DNA of 64,000 bases, taken from positions 193,062 through 257,061 of the forward strand of contig NZ_JAHUXA010000003.1 of assembly GCF_019218745.1 (NCBI RefSeq), given 5' to 3'. The translations under genes and the position numbers were made by a program. The notes under the pieces were generated by a model that saw nothing but the letters and a program-made list of their open reading frames with translations, was not told the origin of the DNA and made no database searches. This document shows positions 18,728 through 29,553 of the stretch, in pieces. Source of the DNA: Enterobacter sp. ENT03 (GTDB lineage Bacteria; Pseudomonadota; Gammaproteobacteria; Enterobacterales; Enterobacteriaceae). The number at the start of each line of letters is the position of its first letter. Positions within the stretch are counted from its first letter, which is position 1.

Positions 18728-20653
18728 GTGGCGAAAAACAGTGAGACGGACGATTTTGCAATCGACGGTCAGTTAGCAAAAGCGATACCGGGATTTAACC
18801 CGCGTGAACCGCAGCGGCAGATGGCGCAGGCGGTGGCTGAGGCCATTGCGCAAACCCAGCCGCTGGTGGTGGAAGCGGGGACCGGCACCGGCAAAACCTA
18901 CGCTTACCTTGCCCCCGCGCTGCGCGCCGGTAAAAAAGTGATTATTTCCACCGGCTCGAAAGCGCTCCAGGATCAGCTTTACAGCCGCGATCTGCCCACT
19001 GTTTCCCGCGCGCTGGAGTACACCGGTAAACTGGCCTTGCTGAAAGGGCGCTCCAACTATTTGTGCATCGAACGTCTGGAGCAGCAGGCGCTGGCCGGTG
19101 GCGATTTACCCGTCCAGACACTGAGCGATGTCATTCTGCTGCGCTCATGGTCAAATCAGACCATTGATGGCGACATCAGCACCTGTGCCAGCGTGGCGGA
19201 AGATTCTCCCGCCTGGCCGCTGGTCACCAGCACCAACGACAACTGCCTTGGCAGTGACTGCCCCCTGTATAAAGACTGTTTTGTGGTGAAGGCGCGTAAA
19301 AAAGCCATGGATGCTGATGTGGTGGTGGTGAACCATCACCTGTTTCTGGCGGATATGGTAGTGAAAGACAGCGGATTTGGTGAACTGATCCCCGAAGCTG
19401 AGGTGATGATTTTTGATGAAGCGCACCAGCTGCCGGACATCGCCAGCCAGTATTTTGGCCAGTCCCTCTCCAGTCGTCAGCTGATCGACCTGGCGAAAGA
19501 TTTCACTATCGCTTATCGCACCGAGCTGCGCGATACCCAACAGCTGCAAAAATGTGCCGACCGGCTGGCGCAAAGCGCCCAGGATTTTCGTCTGCAACTG
19601 GGCGAGCCGGGCTATCGCGGTAATCTGCGCGAACTGCTGGCAGACAGCCACATTCAGCGCGCTTTTCTGCTGCTCGATGACACCCTTGAGCTGTGTTACG
19701 ACGTGGCAAAACTTTCCCTTGGCCGTTCAGCCCTGTTGGATGCCGCCTTTGAGCGCGCCACCCTCTACCGCGCCCGCTTAAAACGCTTAAAAGAGATCAA
19801 CCAGCCCGGCTTCAGCTACTGGTACGAATGCACCTCGCGGCATTTTACGCTGGCGCTGACGCCGCTGTCGGTGGCGGATAAATTCAAAGAAGTCATGGCG
19901 CAAAAGCCGGGCAGCTGGGTATTTACCTCCGCTACGCTGTCGGTGAACGACGAGCTGCACCACTTCACCGCCCGGCTGGGCATTGAAGACGCGCACTCGC
20001 TGCTGCTACCCAGTCCGTTCGATTATGCCCGCCAGGCACTGCTGTGCGTGCCGCGCAATCTGCCGCAGACCAATCAGCCGGGCGCGGCCCGTCAGCTGGC
20101 GGCGATGCTGCGGCCGCTTATCGAAGCTAACAATGGCCGCTGCTTTATGCTCTGCACCTCCCACGCCATGATGCGCGATCTGGCGGAGCAGTTCCGCGCC
20201 ACGCTGTCATTGCCGGTGCTGCTTCAGGGTGAAACCAGCAAAGGCCAGCTGTTGCAGCAGTTCGTCACCGCAGGCAATGCGTTGCTGGTGGCGACCAGCA
20301 GCTTCTGGGAAGGTGTGGATGTGCGCGGCGACACGTTGTCGCTGGTGATCATCGACAAACTGCCGTTTACCTCCCCGGACGATCCGCTGCTGAAAGCGCG
20401 CATGGAAGATTGCCGTCTGCGCGGCGGCGATCCCTTCGATGAAGTCCAGCTGCCGGATGCGGTGATCACCCTGAAACAGGGCGTCGGCCGCCTGATCCGC
20501 GACATTGACGATCGCGGTGTGCTGGTGATCTGCGACAACCGGCTGGTGATGCGGCCCTACGGCGCGACGTTCCTCGCCAGTCTGCCGCCCACACCACGCA
20601 CGCGCGACATCTCCCGCGCGGTGCGCTTTCTCGCCGTCCCGCCGACGCAGTAA
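18728..20653 (+). CDS. yoaA: YoaA, XPD/DinG-family Fe-S DNA helicase
   Basis: A 641-residue superfamily 2 ATP-dependent 5'-3' DNA helicase. Walker A is GTGTGKT at 51-57 and the DEAH box is at 230-233. Cysteines at 113, 173, 178 and 184 fit the [4Fe-4S] pattern of the XPD/DinG group. In E. coli YoaA works with the HolC clamp-loader subunit in repair of damaged replication forks and nucleoside-analog tolerance. The start is GTG. It precedes tsaB, with 59 bases between them, as in relatives. Confidence 0.95.
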   Translation: MAKNSETDDFAIDGQLAKAIPGFNPREPQRQMAQAVAEAIAQTQPLVVEAGTGTGKTYAYLAPALRAGKKVIISTGSKALQDQLYSRDLPTVSRALEYTGKLALLKGRSNYLCIERLEQQALAGGDLPVQTLSDVILLRSWSNQTIDGDISTCASVAEDSPAWPLVTSTNDNCLGSDCPLYKDCFVVKARKKAMDADVVVVNHHLFLADMVVKDSGFGELIPEAEVMIFDEAHQLPDIASQYFGQSLSSRQLIDLAKDFTIAYRTELRDTQQLQKCADRLAQSAQDFRLQLGEPGYRGNLRELLADSHIQRAFLLLDDTLELCYDVAKLSLGRSALLDAAFERATLYRARLKRLKEINQPGFSYWYECTSRHFTLALTPLSVADKFKEVMAQKPGSWVFTSATLSVNDELHHFTARLGIEDAHSLLLPSPFDYARQALLCVPRNLPQTNQPGAARQLAAMLRPLIEANNGRCFMLCTSHAMMRDLAEQFRATLSLPVLLQGETSKGQLLQQFVTAGNALLVATSSFWEGVDVRGDTLSLVIIDKLPFTSPDDPLLKARMEDCRLRGGDPFDEVQLPDAVITLKQGVGRLIRDIDDRGVLVICDNRLVMRPYGATFLASLPPTPRTRDISRAVRFLAVPPTQ

Positions 20654-20712
20654 TTTGCCGCAGAGTGTGGTATTATGCGCGCCATTTTTCTACCGAGAGC
20701 GCGCGAAGACCC

Positions 20713-21408
20713 ATGCGAATTCTGGCTATCGATACCGCAACTGAAGCTTGTTCAGTTGCGCTGCTGCATAACGACACCACCCATGCCCATTTTGAACTCT
20801 GCCCGCGAGAGCACACGCAGCGCATTCTGCCGCTGGTTCAGCAGATCCTGAACGACAGCGGCGTGGCGCTGCGCGATCTCGACGCGCTGGCGTTTGGCCG
20901 CGGGCCGGGAAGTTTCACCGGCGTCCGTATCGGCATTGGCATCGCGCAGGGGCTGGCGCTGGGCGCAGAACTGCCGATGATCGGCGTCTCCACCCTCGCT
21001 ACCATGGCGCAGGGCGCATATCGTAAAACCGGCGCAACGCGCGTGCTGGCTGCCATTGACGCCCGCATGGGCGAAGTTTACTGGGCGCAGTACGAGCGCG
21101 ATGAGAATGGCGTCTGGCATGGCGAAGAGGCGGAAGCGGTACTGAAACCCGATGCCGTGCGTGAGCGACTGGCACAGCTGGACGGTGCATGGGCTACCGT
21201 GGGCACCGGCTGGCCGGCATGGCCCGATCTGGCCGCAGGCAGCGATCTCACGTTAACGGACGGTGAGGTACTGTTACCGGCTGCGGAAGATATGCTGCCG
21301 CTCGCCTGTCAGCTGCTGGCGGCGGGAAAAACCGTCACCGCCGACACAGCCGAACCTGTTTATTTACGAAACGAGGTGGCGTGGAAGAAACTTCCTGGCC
21401 GCGAGTGA
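20713..21408 (+). CDS. tsaB: TsaB, t6A tRNA-modification subunit
   Basis: A 231-residue protein, the E. coli length, that pairs with TsaD (and TsaE) in making N6-threonylcarbamoyladenosine at A37 of ANN-decoding tRNAs; it is essential in E. coli. The N-terminal ASKHA-fold motif [17 protein letters not shown] and [11 protein letters not shown] are visible. The start at 20713 is the one used in relatives. It precedes the lipoprotein gene yeaY. Confidence 0.95.
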   Translation: MRILAIDTATEACSVALLHNDTTHAHFELCPREHTQRILPLVQQILNDSGVALRDLDALAFGRGPGSFTGVRIGIGIAQGLALGAELPMIGVSTLATMAQGAYRKTGATRVLAAIDARMGEVYWAQYERDENGVWHGEEAEAVLKPDAVRERLAQLDGAWATVGTGWPAWPDLAAGSDLTLTDGEVLLPAAEDMLPLACQLLAAGKTVTADTAEPVYLRNEVAWKKLPGRE

Positions 21409-21446
21409 ATCTTAGATTACAGGACGTTAATAACGGGAGTCACAAC

Positions 21447-22028
21447 ATGGCACTGAATAAACGAGTTGTACGCGGGGCCGTCGCCGCGCTGGTGGCCGTC
21501 GCGCTTAGTGGCTGCGTCACCGTACCGGATGCCATTAAGGGCACCAGCCCGACGCCGCAGCAGGATCTGGTTCGCGTGATGAACGCGCCGCAGCTCTATG
21601 TGGGTCAGGAAGCCCGTTTTGGCGGCAAAGTGATCGACGTGAAAAACGAGCAGGGTAAAACCCGCCTTGAGATCGCCGCCGTGCCGCTGGACAGCGCCGC
21701 GCGTCCGGTGCTGGGCGAGCCGTCCCGTGGGCGCATTTATGCCGATGTCAGCGGTTTCCTCGACCCGGTTGATTTCCGTGGTCAATTGGTCACCGTCGTC
21801 GGGCCGATCACCGGCACTGCCGACGGCAAAGTGGGCGACACGCCGTATAAATATATGGTGATGCAGGCTAACGGCTACAAACGCTGGCGTATTACCCAGC
21901 AGGTCATGATGCCGCCGCAGCCTATCGATCCCTGGTTCTGGGGGCCTGGCCCGCATCCGTGGCGCTACGGTTACGGTGGATGGTATAACCCCGGCCCGGC
22001 ACAGGTTCAGACGATCGTAACCGAGTAA
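21447..22028 (+). CDS. yeaY: YeaY, Slp-family outer-membrane lipoprotein
   Basis: A 193-residue lipoprotein. The signal peptide ends in the lipobox LSGC (Cys near residue 24), and position +2 is Val, consistent with outer-membrane sorting. The mature part is a Slp domain with [17 protein letters not shown]; the tail is rich in Pro, Trp and Gly ([11 protein letters not shown]). I start at 21447, preceded by GGGAG. In E. coli yeaY is RpoE-linked and lies between tsaB and fadD, as here. Function is unclear. Confidence 0.92.
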   Translation: MALNKRVVRGAVAALVAVALSGCVTVPDAIKGTSPTPQQDLVRVMNAPQLYVGQEARFGGKVIDVKNEQGKTRLEIAAVPLDSAARPVLGEPSRGRIYADVSGFLDPVDFRGQLVTVVGPITGTADGKVGDTPYKYMVMQANGYKRWRITQQVMMPPQPIDPWFWGPGPHPWRYGYGGWYNPGPAQVQTIVTE

Positions 22029-22049
22029 CTCCCTGTTACGAAAAGAGAA

Positions 22050-22082
22050 GAAACAGCGGCCGGTCCGCTGTTTCTGCGTTTT
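22050..22082 (+). terminator. Terminator after yeaY
   Basis: A perfect 10-bp stem (GAAACAGCGG at 22050-22059, complement at 22065-22074) is followed by TGCGTTTT. Confidence 0.7.
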
Positions 22083-22143
22083 GACGATCATAAGAAAAAT
22101 AAATAGTGACGCGCTTCGCAACCTTAAATCCGTTTAATTATTA

Positions 22144-22168
22144 AACTGGTACGCTGAGTTAATATAAT
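22144..22168 (+). promoter_or_regulatory. FadR operator and promoter of fadD
   Basis: AACTGGTACGCTGAGTT at 22144-22160 closely follows the FadR operator found before E. coli fadD. A perfect TATAAT stands at 22163-22168, right after it, so bound FadR would cover the core promoter and repress fadD until acyl-CoA releases it. fadR itself is in this window at 29554. Confidence 0.82.
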
Positions 22169-22232
22169 GTTAACGACTTGTTTATTAACCGGGGTTGCGA
22201 TGACAACAAATACTCAATTCAGAGGTGATGCA

Positions 22233-23918
22233 TTGAAGAAGGTTTGGCTTAACCGTTATCCCGCCGACGTGCCAGCAGAGATCAACCCCGACCGCTACCA
22301 GTCGCTGGTAGAGCTGTTTGAGCACTCCGCGGCGCGCTATGCCGATCAGCCAGCATTCGTGAACATGGGGGAGGTGATGACCTTCCGCAAACTCGAAGAG
22401 CGCAGCCGGGCGTTTGCCGCTTATCTCCAGCAGGGCCTGGGGCTGAAAAAGGGCGACCGCGTGGCGCTGATGATGCCCAACCTGCTGCAATATCCGATCG
22501 CGCTGTTTGGAATTTTGCGGGCAGGCATGGTGGTGGTTAACGTCAATCCGCTCTATACCCCGCGTGAGCTGGAGCATCAGCTCAATGACAGCGGCGCGGC
22601 GGCAATTATCATCGTCTCCAACTTTGCCCACACGCTGGAAAAAGTGGTGGAAAAAACCCAGGTCCAGCATGTGATCCTCACGCGCATGGGCGACCAGCTC
22701 TCGCCGGCAAAGGGCACGCTGGTGAACTTCGTCGTCAAATACATCAAAAAGCTGGTGCCGAAATATCACCTGCCGGATGCGATTTCGTTTCGTCAGGCGC
22801 TGCATAACGGCTACCGCATGCAGTACATTAAGCCGGACGTGGTGACTGACGATCTGGCCTTTTTACAGTATACCGGCGGCACCACCGGCGTGGCGAAAGG
22901 CGCGATGCTGACGCACCGTAACATGCTCGCGAACCTCGAACAGGTGAACGCCACCTACGGCCCGTTGCTCCATCGCGGCAAAGAGCTGGTGGTCACTGCA
23001 CTGCCGCTGTATCACATCTTTGCGCTGACCATGAACTGCCTGCTGTTTATCGAGCTGGGCGGGCAGAACCTGTTGATCACCAATCCGCGCGATATTCCGG
23101 GGCTGGTCAAAGAGCTGGCGAAATATCCTTTTACCGCGATGACCGGCGTCAATACGCTGTTTAACGCGCTGCTTAATAACAAAGAGTTCCAGCAACTGGA
23201 TTTCTCCTCGCTGCATCTCTCCGCCGGTGGCGGCATGCCGGTGCAACAGGCGGTGGCTGAACGCTGGGTGAAGCTGACCGGGCAATACCTGCTGGAAGGC
23301 TATGGGCTGACGGAGTGCTCGCCGCTGGTGAGCGTCAACCCGCACGATATTGACTACCACAGCGGCAGCATCGGTCTGCCGGTGCCCTCTACCGAAGCTA
23401 AACTGATTGACGATGAGGGCAATGAAGTGGAACACGGTCAGCCCGGCGAGCTGTGCGTGAAAGGCCCGCAGGTGATGCTCGGTTACTGGCAGCGTCCCGC
23501 CGATACCGATCAGATCCTCAAAGACGGCTGGTTACTCACCGGCGACATTGCGGTAATGGACGACGAAGGTTTCCTGCGCATTGTCGATCGTAAAAAAGAC
23601 ATGATTCTGGTTTCCGGCTTCAACGTTTACCCTAACGAAATCGAAGACGTGGTAATGCAACATCCTGGCGTGCTGGAAGTGGCGGCGGTGGGTGTCCCGT
23701 CCGGCAGCAGCGGCGAAACGGTGAAACTGTTTGTGGTCAAAAAAGATCCGGCCCTGAACGGCGAGGCGTTGATCGCCTTCTGCCGCCGTCAGTTAACTGG
23801 CTATAAAGTGCCAAAACTGGTGGAATTCCGCGATGAACTGCCGAAATCGAACGTTGGCAAAATTTTGCGACGAGAATTGCGTGACGAAGCTCGCGCCAAA
23901 GTAGACAATAAAGTCTGA
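22233..23918 (+). CDS. fadD: FadD, long-chain fatty acyl-CoA ligase
   Basis: It activates fatty acids to acyl-CoA at the inner membrane using ATP and CoA, coupled to uptake through FadL. With the TTG start at 22233 the protein is 561 residues, exactly the E. coli length; GAGGTGAT precedes it. An ATG 33 bases upstream is in frame but less likely. The AMP-binding signature [11 protein letters not shown], the FACS motif DGWLLTGDI...DRKKD and the C-terminal [11 protein letters not shown] are intact. A FadR operator precedes it and a terminator follows. Confidence 0.96.
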   Translation: MKKVWLNRYPADVPAEINPDRYQSLVELFEHSAARYADQPAFVNMGEVMTFRKLEERSRAFAAYLQQGLGLKKGDRVALMMPNLLQYPIALFGILRAGMVVVNVNPLYTPRELEHQLNDSGAAAIIIVSNFAHTLEKVVEKTQVQHVILTRMGDQLSPAKGTLVNFVVKYIKKLVPKYHLPDAISFRQALHNGYRMQYIKPDVVTDDLAFLQYTGGTTGVAKGAMLTHRNMLANLEQVNATYGPLLHRGKELVVTALPLYHIFALTMNCLLFIELGGQNLLITNPRDIPGLVKELAKYPFTAMTGVNTLFNALLNNKEFQQLDFSSLHLSAGGGMPVQQAVAERWVKLTGQYLLEGYGLTECSPLVSVNPHDIDYHSGSIGLPVPSTEAKLIDDEGNEVEHGQPGELCVKGPQVMLGYWQRPADTDQILKDGWLLTGDIAVMDDEGFLRIVDRKKDMILVSGFNVYPNEIEDVVMQHPGVLEVAAVGVPSGSSGETVKLFVVKKDPALNGEALIAFCRRQLTGYKVPKLVEFRDELPKSNVGKILRRELRDEARAKVDNKV

Positions 23919-23937
23919 GCTTTGAGTAAGTCGCCCG

Positions 23938-23960
23938 ACGCCGGTTAGCCGGCGTTTTTT
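23938..23960 (+). terminator. Terminator after fadD
   Basis: A 7-bp perfect stem (ACGCCGG with CCGGCGT, loop TTAG) is followed by six T residues. It ends only 28 bases before the rnd start codon. Confidence 0.88.
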
Positions 23961-23987
23961 ATGGGCGCAAACCTGAGAGAACCCGAT

Positions 23988-25115
23988 TTGAATTACCAGA
24001 TGATCACCAACAACGACGCGCTGGCCGCCATGAGCGAGGCCGCGCGTGCGTTTCCCGCAATCGCCCTTGATACCGAATTTGTCCGTACCCGCACCTATTA
24101 CCCACAACTGGGTTTGATCCAGGTGTTTGACGGCGAACAGGTTTCGCTGATCGATCCCCTGACCATCACCGACTGGACGCCGTTCCGCGCGTTGTTACAG
24201 GATCGCAGCATCACCAAATTTCTGCATGCGGGCAGCGAAGATCTGGAGGTGTTCCTTAACGTCTTTGGCGAACTGCCGGAGCCGTTGATCGACACGCAGA
24301 TCCTCGCTGCCTTCAGCGGACGCCCGATGTCCTGGGGTTTTGCGGCGATGGTCGAGGAGTACACCGGTACGGCGCTCGACAAGAGCGAATCCCGCACCGA
24401 CTGGCTCGCGCGCCCGCTAACCGAGCGCCAGTGCATTTATGCGGCGGCGGATGTCTGGTACCTGTTACCTATCGCCCACAAGCTGATGGCAGAAGCGGAA
24501 GCCGCAGGCTGGTTGCAGGCGGCGCTGGACGAGTGCCGCCTGATGCAGCAGCGTCGTCAGGAAGTACTGGCCCCGGAAGACGCCTGGCGTGACATCAGCA
24601 ACGCCTGGCAACTGCGCACTCGCCAGTTGGCCTGTCTGCGTCTGCTCGCCGACTGGCGTCTGCGTAAAGCGCGTGAACGCGATCTGGCGGTAAACTTCGT
24701 GGTTCGTGAAGAGCACCTGTGGGCCGTGGCTCGCTATATGCCGGGCAGCATGGGCGAGCTGGACAGCATTGGTCTGTCCGGCAGCGAGATCCGTTTCCAT
24801 GGCAAAACGCTGCTGGCGCTGGTGGCGAAAGCGCAGGAATTGCCGGAAGAGGCGCTGCCTGAGCCGCTGGTCAATCTGGTGGATATGCCGGGCTATCGTA
24901 AAGCGTTCAAAGCCATTAAAGCGCTGGTGCAGGAGGTGAGCGCTGCAAGCGGTATCAGCGCCGAACTGCTGGCGTCCCGTCGCCAGATTAATCAGTTACT
25001 CAACTGGCACTGGCAATTAAAACCGCAGAACGTGCAGCCGGAATTAATTTCCGGCTGGCGCGGCGATTTAATGGCGCAAAAACTTAACGCATTGCTGGTG
25101 GAATACCCGCAGTGA
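23988..25115 (+). CDS. rnd: RNase D (Rnd), 3'-5' exoribonuclease
   Basis: A DEDD-family exonuclease that trims tRNA and other small RNA 3' ends. With TTG at 23988 (LNYQMIT) it has 375 residues, the E. coli length, and E. coli rnd also starts with UUG. The first DEDD motif is ALDTEF, the second HAGSEDLEVF, the third YAAADVWYL; two HRDC domains follow (about 210-290 and 300-370). It sits immediately after the fadD terminator, so its promoter must lie within or before that hairpin, or it depends on readthrough. Confidence 0.95.
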   Translation: MNYQMITNNDALAAMSEAARAFPAIALDTEFVRTRTYYPQLGLIQVFDGEQVSLIDPLTITDWTPFRALLQDRSITKFLHAGSEDLEVFLNVFGELPEPLIDTQILAAFSGRPMSWGFAAMVEEYTGTALDKSESRTDWLARPLTERQCIYAAADVWYLLPIAHKLMAEAEAAGWLQAALDECRLMQQRRQEVLAPEDAWRDISNAWQLRTRQLACLRLLADWRLRKARERDLAVNFVVREEHLWAVARYMPGSMGELDSIGLSGSEIRFHGKTLLALVAKAQELPEEALPEPLVNLVDMPGYRKAFKAIKALVQEVSAASGISAELLASRRQINQLLNWHWQLKPQNVQPELISGWRGDLMAQKLNALLVEYPQ

Positions 25116-25124
25116 TTTTACTTT

Positions 25125-25193
25125 TACCCCTGTAATTAATTACAGGGGTAATTGCAGGTAAATAAAAAGGCAGCGATGAGGCTGCCTTTTTTT
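25125..25193. terminator. Palindrome and terminator between rnd and minE
   Basis: A perfect 26-bp AT-centred palindrome occupies 25125-25150 (arm TACCCCTGTAATT). It is followed by a classical terminator, AAAGGCAGC at 25166-25174 pairing with 25181-25189 and then seven T residues. The second stem can end rnd; both lie between convergent transcripts of rnd and minCDE. Confidence 0.8.
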
Positions 25194-25223
25194 ATTTCTT
25201 ATATTTTAACGACTAAGAAATGT

Positions 25224-25490
25224 TTATTTACTGTCTTCGGTTTCCGGCAGCGTAACGTTCAGCTCCAGAATAGAAATATCGCCATCGCGCTGTTCCAGTT
25301 GCACTGAAACCATTTCCGGATCGATTTGCACATAGCGGCAAATGACTTCGAGAATGTCCTTTCTCAGTTGCGGCAGGTAGTGCGGTTCAGCATCGCTACG
25401 ACGACGCTCAGCAACGATAATCTGTAAACGTTCTTTCGCGATGTTGGCGGTACTTTTCTTTCGTGAGAGAAAAAAGTCGAGTAAAGCCAT
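25224..25490 (-). CDS. minE: MinE, topological specificity factor of division
   Basis: An 88-residue protein, the E. coli length, which stimulates MinD ATPase and drives the pole-to-pole oscillation. The N-terminal membrane-binding and anti-MinCD region ([30 protein letters not shown]) and the dimerisation part are typical. It follows minD after three bases in the minCDE operon. Confidence 0.97.
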   Translation of the reverse strand: MALLDFFLSRKKSTANIAKERLQIIVAERRRSDAEPHYLPQLRKDILEVICRYVQIDPEMVSVQLEQRDGDISILELNVTLPETEDSK

Positions 25491-25493
25491 AAT

Positions 25494-26306
25494 TTATCCT
25501 CCGAACAGGCGTTTGAGGAAACCTTTCTTCTCTTCTTCTACGAAGCGGAAAGGACGATCTTCCCCCAACAGACGATCCACGGTATCTGCATAGGCCTTGC
25601 CCGCGTCTGACGCGGCGTCCAGGATCACCGGCTCCCCCTGGTTTGATGCGCGCAGTACCGACTGATCTTCCGGGATCACACCGACCAGCTTGATACGCAG
25701 AATTTCCAGCACGTCTTCCATGCTCAACATGTCGCCTTTGCTGACGCGGCCCGGGTTGTAGCGGGTCAGTAGCAAATGCTCTTTGATGGGATCCTGGCCG
25801 CGTTCTGCACGGCGTGATTTTGACGCGAGAATACCCAGAATTCGGTCAGAGTCACGCACGGAAGAGACTTCCGGGTTGGTGGTGATCACCGCTTCGTCAG
25901 CGAAATAGAGCGCCATCAGCGCGCCAGTTTCGATACCTGCCGGTGAGTCACAGACAATAAAATCAAAGTCCATTTTCTGCAGATCGTCGAGAACTTTTTC
26001 CACGCCCTCGCGGGTCAGCGCGTCTTTGTCTCGCGTTTGTGAAGCAGGCAGAATGAAGAGATTTTCAGTACGCTTATCTTTGATAAGCGCCTGATTTAAC
26101 GAAGCATCGCCCTGAATGACGTTAACGAAATCATACACAACGCGGCGCTCGCAACCCATAATCAGATCCAGGTTACGCAGGCCGATGTCAAAATCGATAA
26201 CGACGGTTTTCTTCCCCTTCTGGGCTAAACCTGTCGCGATGGCCGCGCTGGAGGTGGTCTTGCCGACGCCCCCTTTACCCGAAGTAACAACAATAATGCG
26301 TGCCAT
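25494..26306 (-). CDS. minD: MinD, membrane-bound division-site ATPase
   Basis: A 270-residue deviant Walker A ATPase (KGGVGKT near residues 10-16) that binds the membrane by a C-terminal amphipathic helix (KKGFLKRLFGG) when ATP-bound and recruits MinC. DFDIGLRNLDL and the switch II region DSPAGIE are conserved. It is the middle gene of minCDE, with 22 bases after minC. Confidence 0.97.
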   Translation of the reverse strand: MARIIVVTSGKGGVGKTTSSAAIATGLAQKGKKTVVIDFDIGLRNLDLIMGCERRVVYDFVNVIQGDASLNQALIKDKRTENLFILPASQTRDKDALTREGVEKVLDDLQKMDFDFIVCDSPAGIETGALMALYFADEAVITTNPEVSSVRDSDRILGILASKSRRAERGQDPIKEHLLLTRYNPGRVSKGDMLSMEDVLEILRIKLVGVIPEDQSVLRASNQGEPVILDAASDAGKAYADTVDRLLGEDRPFRFVEEEKKGFLKRLFGG

Positions 26307-26328
26307 AGGTATTCCTTGTTAAAAGGGC

Positions 26329-27030
26329 TTAGTTCAATGGTTGAACAGTCAAAGCGTTTTCTGCAATCAGCAGACGCGCCGCTTTGCCATAAAATTCGGC
26401 CGGGATATTCTCGCTCAGCCAGTATTCTCCCGCGATAGACACCAGTTCCGCGGTGAGATGGGTACAAAAAATTTGTGCTTCACGATCGCCGCTGGCACCA
26501 GCCAGCGCACGTCCGCGCATCATGCCGTAGACATGAATATTGCCATCGGCAATCAATTCGGCACCGGCACTGACATGACTGGTAACGATCAAATCAGAGT
26601 TCGGGGCATATATACGCTGGCCTGAACGCACCGGCGTATCGATTAATCGTGTGATGGTGTGCGGCGTGGCAGCGGGTTCTTCTACTACTGCGACGGGGGC
26701 AGGGGCCTGACGTACCGCCTGCTCCTTGCCTTCCGTGAGTAACGGCAAACCGGCTTGTTCGATTTCGGCTTTCAGGGCGACATCTTTACAGCCGCTGATC
26801 CCGACCACACGCAGACCCGTACTGGCGATCACTTTTTGCAGCGTGGACCAGGAAATACTTCCTTCCACATCAGCAACATTGATCACCACCGGCGCGTGCT
26901 GTAAAAAAGCGGGAGCCTGCGCGATTTTGTCTTTCAACGCCTGACGAATTACCTCGGGCTTTGCATCATGCAAATGAACCACTGATAAGGTGAAGCTACT
27001 GCCTTTTAGCTCGATGGGCGTGTTTGACAT
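26329..27030 (-). CDS. minC: MinC, FtsZ assembly inhibitor
   Basis: A 233-residue inhibitor of FtsZ polymerisation at poles. The N-terminal domain (about 1-110) and the C-terminal beta-helix domain that binds MinD ([43 protein letters not shown]) are joined by a Pro/Ala/Val-rich linker. The start at 27030 ([10 protein letters not shown]) equals that of E. coli; the frame continues upstream without a sensible start. It is divergent from ycgL. Confidence 0.96.
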   Translation of the reverse strand: MSNTPIELKGSSFTLSVVHLHDAKPEVIRQALKDKIAQAPAFLQHAPVVINVADVEGSISWSTLQKVIASTGLRVVGISGCKDVALKAEIEQAGLPLLTEGKEQAVRQAPAPVAVVEEPAATPHTITRLIDTPVRSGQRIYAPNSDLIVTSHVSAGAELIADGNIHVYGMMRGRALAGASGDREAQIFCTHLTAELVSIAGEYWLSENIPAEFYGKAARLLIAENALTVQPLN

Positions 27031-27152
27031 CCTGACCTTACTCAATTTGCTATTATCACCCGTACAGCGGGTAATATTCCGAAGACCAGAAGGCATGTTA
27101 TAGTCAGGATTATATTGAGGCAAGTCACCTCCCGACAAATAAGAGCAAAAGA

Positions 27153-27428
27153 ATGTTTTGTGTGATCTATAAAAGCCCACGACGTGAACAGACCTACCTT
27201 TACGTTGAAAAAAAAGACGATTTTTCCCGTGTGCCGGACGCCCTGATGCAGGGATTTGGCAAACCGCAACTGGCGATGCTGTTACCCCTCGACGGGCGTA
27301 AAAAACTGGTCAACGCCGATCTGGAAAAAGTGAAAGAAGCGCTGAAAACCCAGGGCTATTATTTACAGCTGCCCCCACCGCCGGAAGATTTGCTGAAACA
27401 ACATCTGGCGAGCGCGGGTAAAGGTTAA
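27153..27428 (+). CDS. ycgL: YcgL domain protein
   Basis: A 91-residue cytoplasmic protein ([24 protein letters not shown]) with the full YcgL fold through [11 protein letters not shown]. It is divergent from minC and precedes ycgM by 36 bases, as in relatives. Function is not established. Confidence 0.92.
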   Translation: MFCVIYKSPRREQTYLYVEKKDDFSRVPDALMQGFGKPQLAMLLPLDGRKKLVNADLEKVKEALKTQGYYLQLPPPPEDLLKQHLASAGKG

Positions 27429-27464
27429 CCTCATACGCGATTTGCGTGTCAATCAGGGGGATTC

Positions 27465-28124
27465 ATGTATCAACATCACCACTGGCAGGGCGCACTGCTG
27501 GAAATGCCGGTCAGTAAGGTTGTCTGCGTCGGCAGTAACTACGCAAAGCATATCCAGGAAATGGGCAGCGCCACGCCGACGGAGCCGGTGCTGTTTATTA
27601 AGCCGGAAACCGCACTGTGCGATCTGCATCAGCCGCTGGCCCTGCCACAAGGCCTGGGTTCGGTGCATCATGAAGTCGAACTGGCCGTGCTGATTGGTGC
27701 CACCCTGCGTCAGGCGAGCGAAGAGCACGTTGCGCAGGCGATTGCTGGCTACGGCGTGGCGCTGGATCTGACGTTGCGCGATATTCAGGGGCAAATGAAG
27801 AAAGCGGGGCAGCCGTGGGAGAAAGCGAAAGGCTTTGATAATTCTTGTCCGATCTCCGGTTTTATCCCGGTATCCGAATTCCAGGGCGATCCGCAGAACA
27901 CGCCGCTCAGCCTGAAGGTCAATGGTGAAGTACGCCAGCAGGGCACCACAGCCGATATGATCCACAAGATCGTGCCGCTGATTGCCTACATGAGCCGTTT
28001 TTTCACCTTACGCGCCGGCGATATTATCCTCACCGGTACGCCGGAAGGCGTTGGCCCGCTGCACAGTGGTGATGCGCTGGAAGTCAGCCTCAACGGGCTA
28101 ACCATCAATACCCGCATACTCTGA
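27465..28124 (+). CDS. ycgM: YcgM, fumarylacetoacetate hydrolase-family protein
   Basis: A 219-residue FAH-superfamily enzyme of the oxaloacetate decarboxylase / acylpyruvase group. Metal ligand regions [11 protein letters not shown] (E and E) and [12 protein letters not shown] (D), and the GTPEGVGPL loop are visible. The length equals E. coli YcgM. GGGGGATTC precedes the ATG. It follows ycgL and precedes ycgN. The true substrate in enterobacteria is not certain. Confidence 0.92.
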   Translation: MYQHHHWQGALLEMPVSKVVCVGSNYAKHIQEMGSATPTEPVLFIKPETALCDLHQPLALPQGLGSVHHEVELAVLIGATLRQASEEHVAQAIAGYGVALDLTLRDIQGQMKKAGQPWEKAKGFDNSCPISGFIPVSEFQGDPQNTPLSLKVNGEVRQQGTTADMIHKIVPLIAYMSRFFTLRAGDIILTGTPEGVGPLHSGDALEVSLNGLTINTRIL

Positions 28125-28218
28125 GTGCGAAATGCCGTCCATAAGGGCGGCAAAGCTTGCATCGACGTGCCAGACTGGTTATAAGGTGCAGCTTGATTTT
28201 CTACTGGCGGATCCGCTT

Positions 28219-28665
28219 ATGACTGACATTCCTTTCTGGCAAAGCAAAACACTTGAGCAGATGACCGACGCCGAGTGGGAATCGCTGTGTGATGGCTGCG
28301 GGCAGTGCTGCCTGCACAAACTGATGGACGAAGACACGGATGAAATCTATTTCACCAACGTCGCCTGCCGTCAGCTGAACATCAAAACCTGCCAGTGTCG
28401 TAATTATGAGCGCCGCTTTGAGTACGAACCCGATTGCATCAAACTGACCCGTGATAACCTGCCGACGTTCGAATGGCTGCCGCCGAGCTGCGCCTACCGT
28501 CTGCTGGCGGAAGGAAAAAGTCTGCCAGTATGGCACCCGCTGCGTACCGGCTCCAAAGCTGCCATGCATGCCGAACGTATTTCCGTGCGTCACATTGCGG
28601 TTAAAGAGTCAGAGGTAAACGACTGGCAGGACCATATTTTGAATAAACCCGAGTGGGCGGACTAA
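28219..28665 (+). CDS. ycgN: YcgN, UPF0260 cysteine-cluster protein
   Basis: A 148-residue cytoplasmic protein with the cysteine pattern CDGCGQCC (about residues 24-31), then [14 protein letters not shown] and later CIKL and CAYR, which suggests an Fe-S or zinc site. I start at 28219 ([10 protein letters not shown]), the place where similarity to E. coli YcgN begins. It converges with dsbB across a bidirectional terminator. The hlyE and umuDC genes found here in E. coli are absent. Confidence 0.92.
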   Translation: MTDIPFWQSKTLEQMTDAEWESLCDGCGQCCLHKLMDEDTDEIYFTNVACRQLNIKTCQCRNYERRFEYEPDCIKLTRDNLPTFEWLPPSCAYRLLAEGKSLPVWHPLRTGSKAAMHAERISVRHIAVKESEVNDWQDHILNKPEWAD

Positions 28666-28674
28666 AAACAAAAA

Positions 28675-28705
28675 AAATCCGGAAACGCCAGGCATTTCCG
28701 GATTT
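28675..28705. terminator. Bidirectional terminator between ycgN and dsbB
   Basis: A perfect 11-bp stem, AAATCCGGAAA with TTTCCGGATTT, lies ten bases after the ycgN stop and before the convergent dsbB end. Confidence 0.88.
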
Positions 28706-28726
28706 CTGTCACGTTCTGCGTAAAGA

Positions 28727-29257
28727 CTAGCGCCCGAACAGATCGCGTTTCTTTGGTTTGAACGCCTGTGCAATGACGACCAGCACGGCAACCGCAAAGT
28801 ACGCGATAAAGATACCGAGCAACCATTGCGGCATTTCCAGTGACAGGAACGACCACTGACGCTCTGCGCAGTCGCCGGACGCCACAAACACCTGCGGCAG
28901 CCACTTATCGAGCGGCAGCCAGGTCGGGAAGCGGGCGGCAAAATCACAGGTCGCAAACGGATTCGGGTGCAGCATGATGTTAGTGTGTTCCCAGGCCAGC
29001 TGGATCCCCCGCCAGGCGCTGTACAACCAGATCCCCATAGCCACAAAGCGCAGCGGCGTTTTAGGTGCGATGGCTCCCACAAGCCCTGCGCCCATCACGC
29101 CAAACAGCGCGCTTCGTTCATAAATACACAGGACGCAAGGTTTGAGCAGCATCACATGCTGGAACCACAACGCCACCATTTCAAGCGCCAGCGCGGTCAG
29201 TGCCATTAACAGCCAGGCACCGCGTCCGTGAGAGCACTTGTTTAAAAATCGCAACAT
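28727..29257 (-). CDS. dsbB: DsbB, disulphide bond formation membrane protein
   Basis: It reoxidises DsbA and passes electrons to quinones. The 176 residues equal E. coli DsbB when the start is MLRFLNK at 29257. Four membrane helices are predicted; the redox pairs are C41/C44 (CVLC) and C104/C130. The C-terminal KKRDLFGR is conserved. In E. coli and Salmonella, nhaB follows on the upstream side; here the next gene is fadR. Confidence 0.97.
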   Translation of the reverse strand: MLRFLNKCSHGRGAWLLMALTALALEMVALWFQHVMLLKPCVLCIYERSALFGVMGAGLVGAIAPKTPLRFVAMGIWLYSAWRGIQLAWEHTNIMLHPNPFATCDFAARFPTWLPLDKWLPQVFVASGDCAERQWSFLSLEMPQWLLGIFIAYFAVAVLVVIAQAFKPKKRDLFGR

Positions 29258-29553
29258 AATCATTTCCCTGAGACTAACGTGGACACCGCAGTGTAAACGA
29301 ATTCACTCCCTACGCCACCCGTCCAATAAAAAAATAACTGCGGGAACGGGTTGCCGCAAAACACCGCCAGGTCGCGCCAGGATAAGTGCATCCTTTAAGT
29401 CTGTTTGCTGGATTTAATCACCAGAAAACCGCCCCTGATAAAATCCTAAAAATGAAGTCCTGATCCCTTTTTCTTCACCCCTGGCGCTATCTGCGCCTGT
29501 ATCGCTCTGGTATGATGAGTGCCTTTGTTTCGTTGCGTAATGGAAATCTCACT

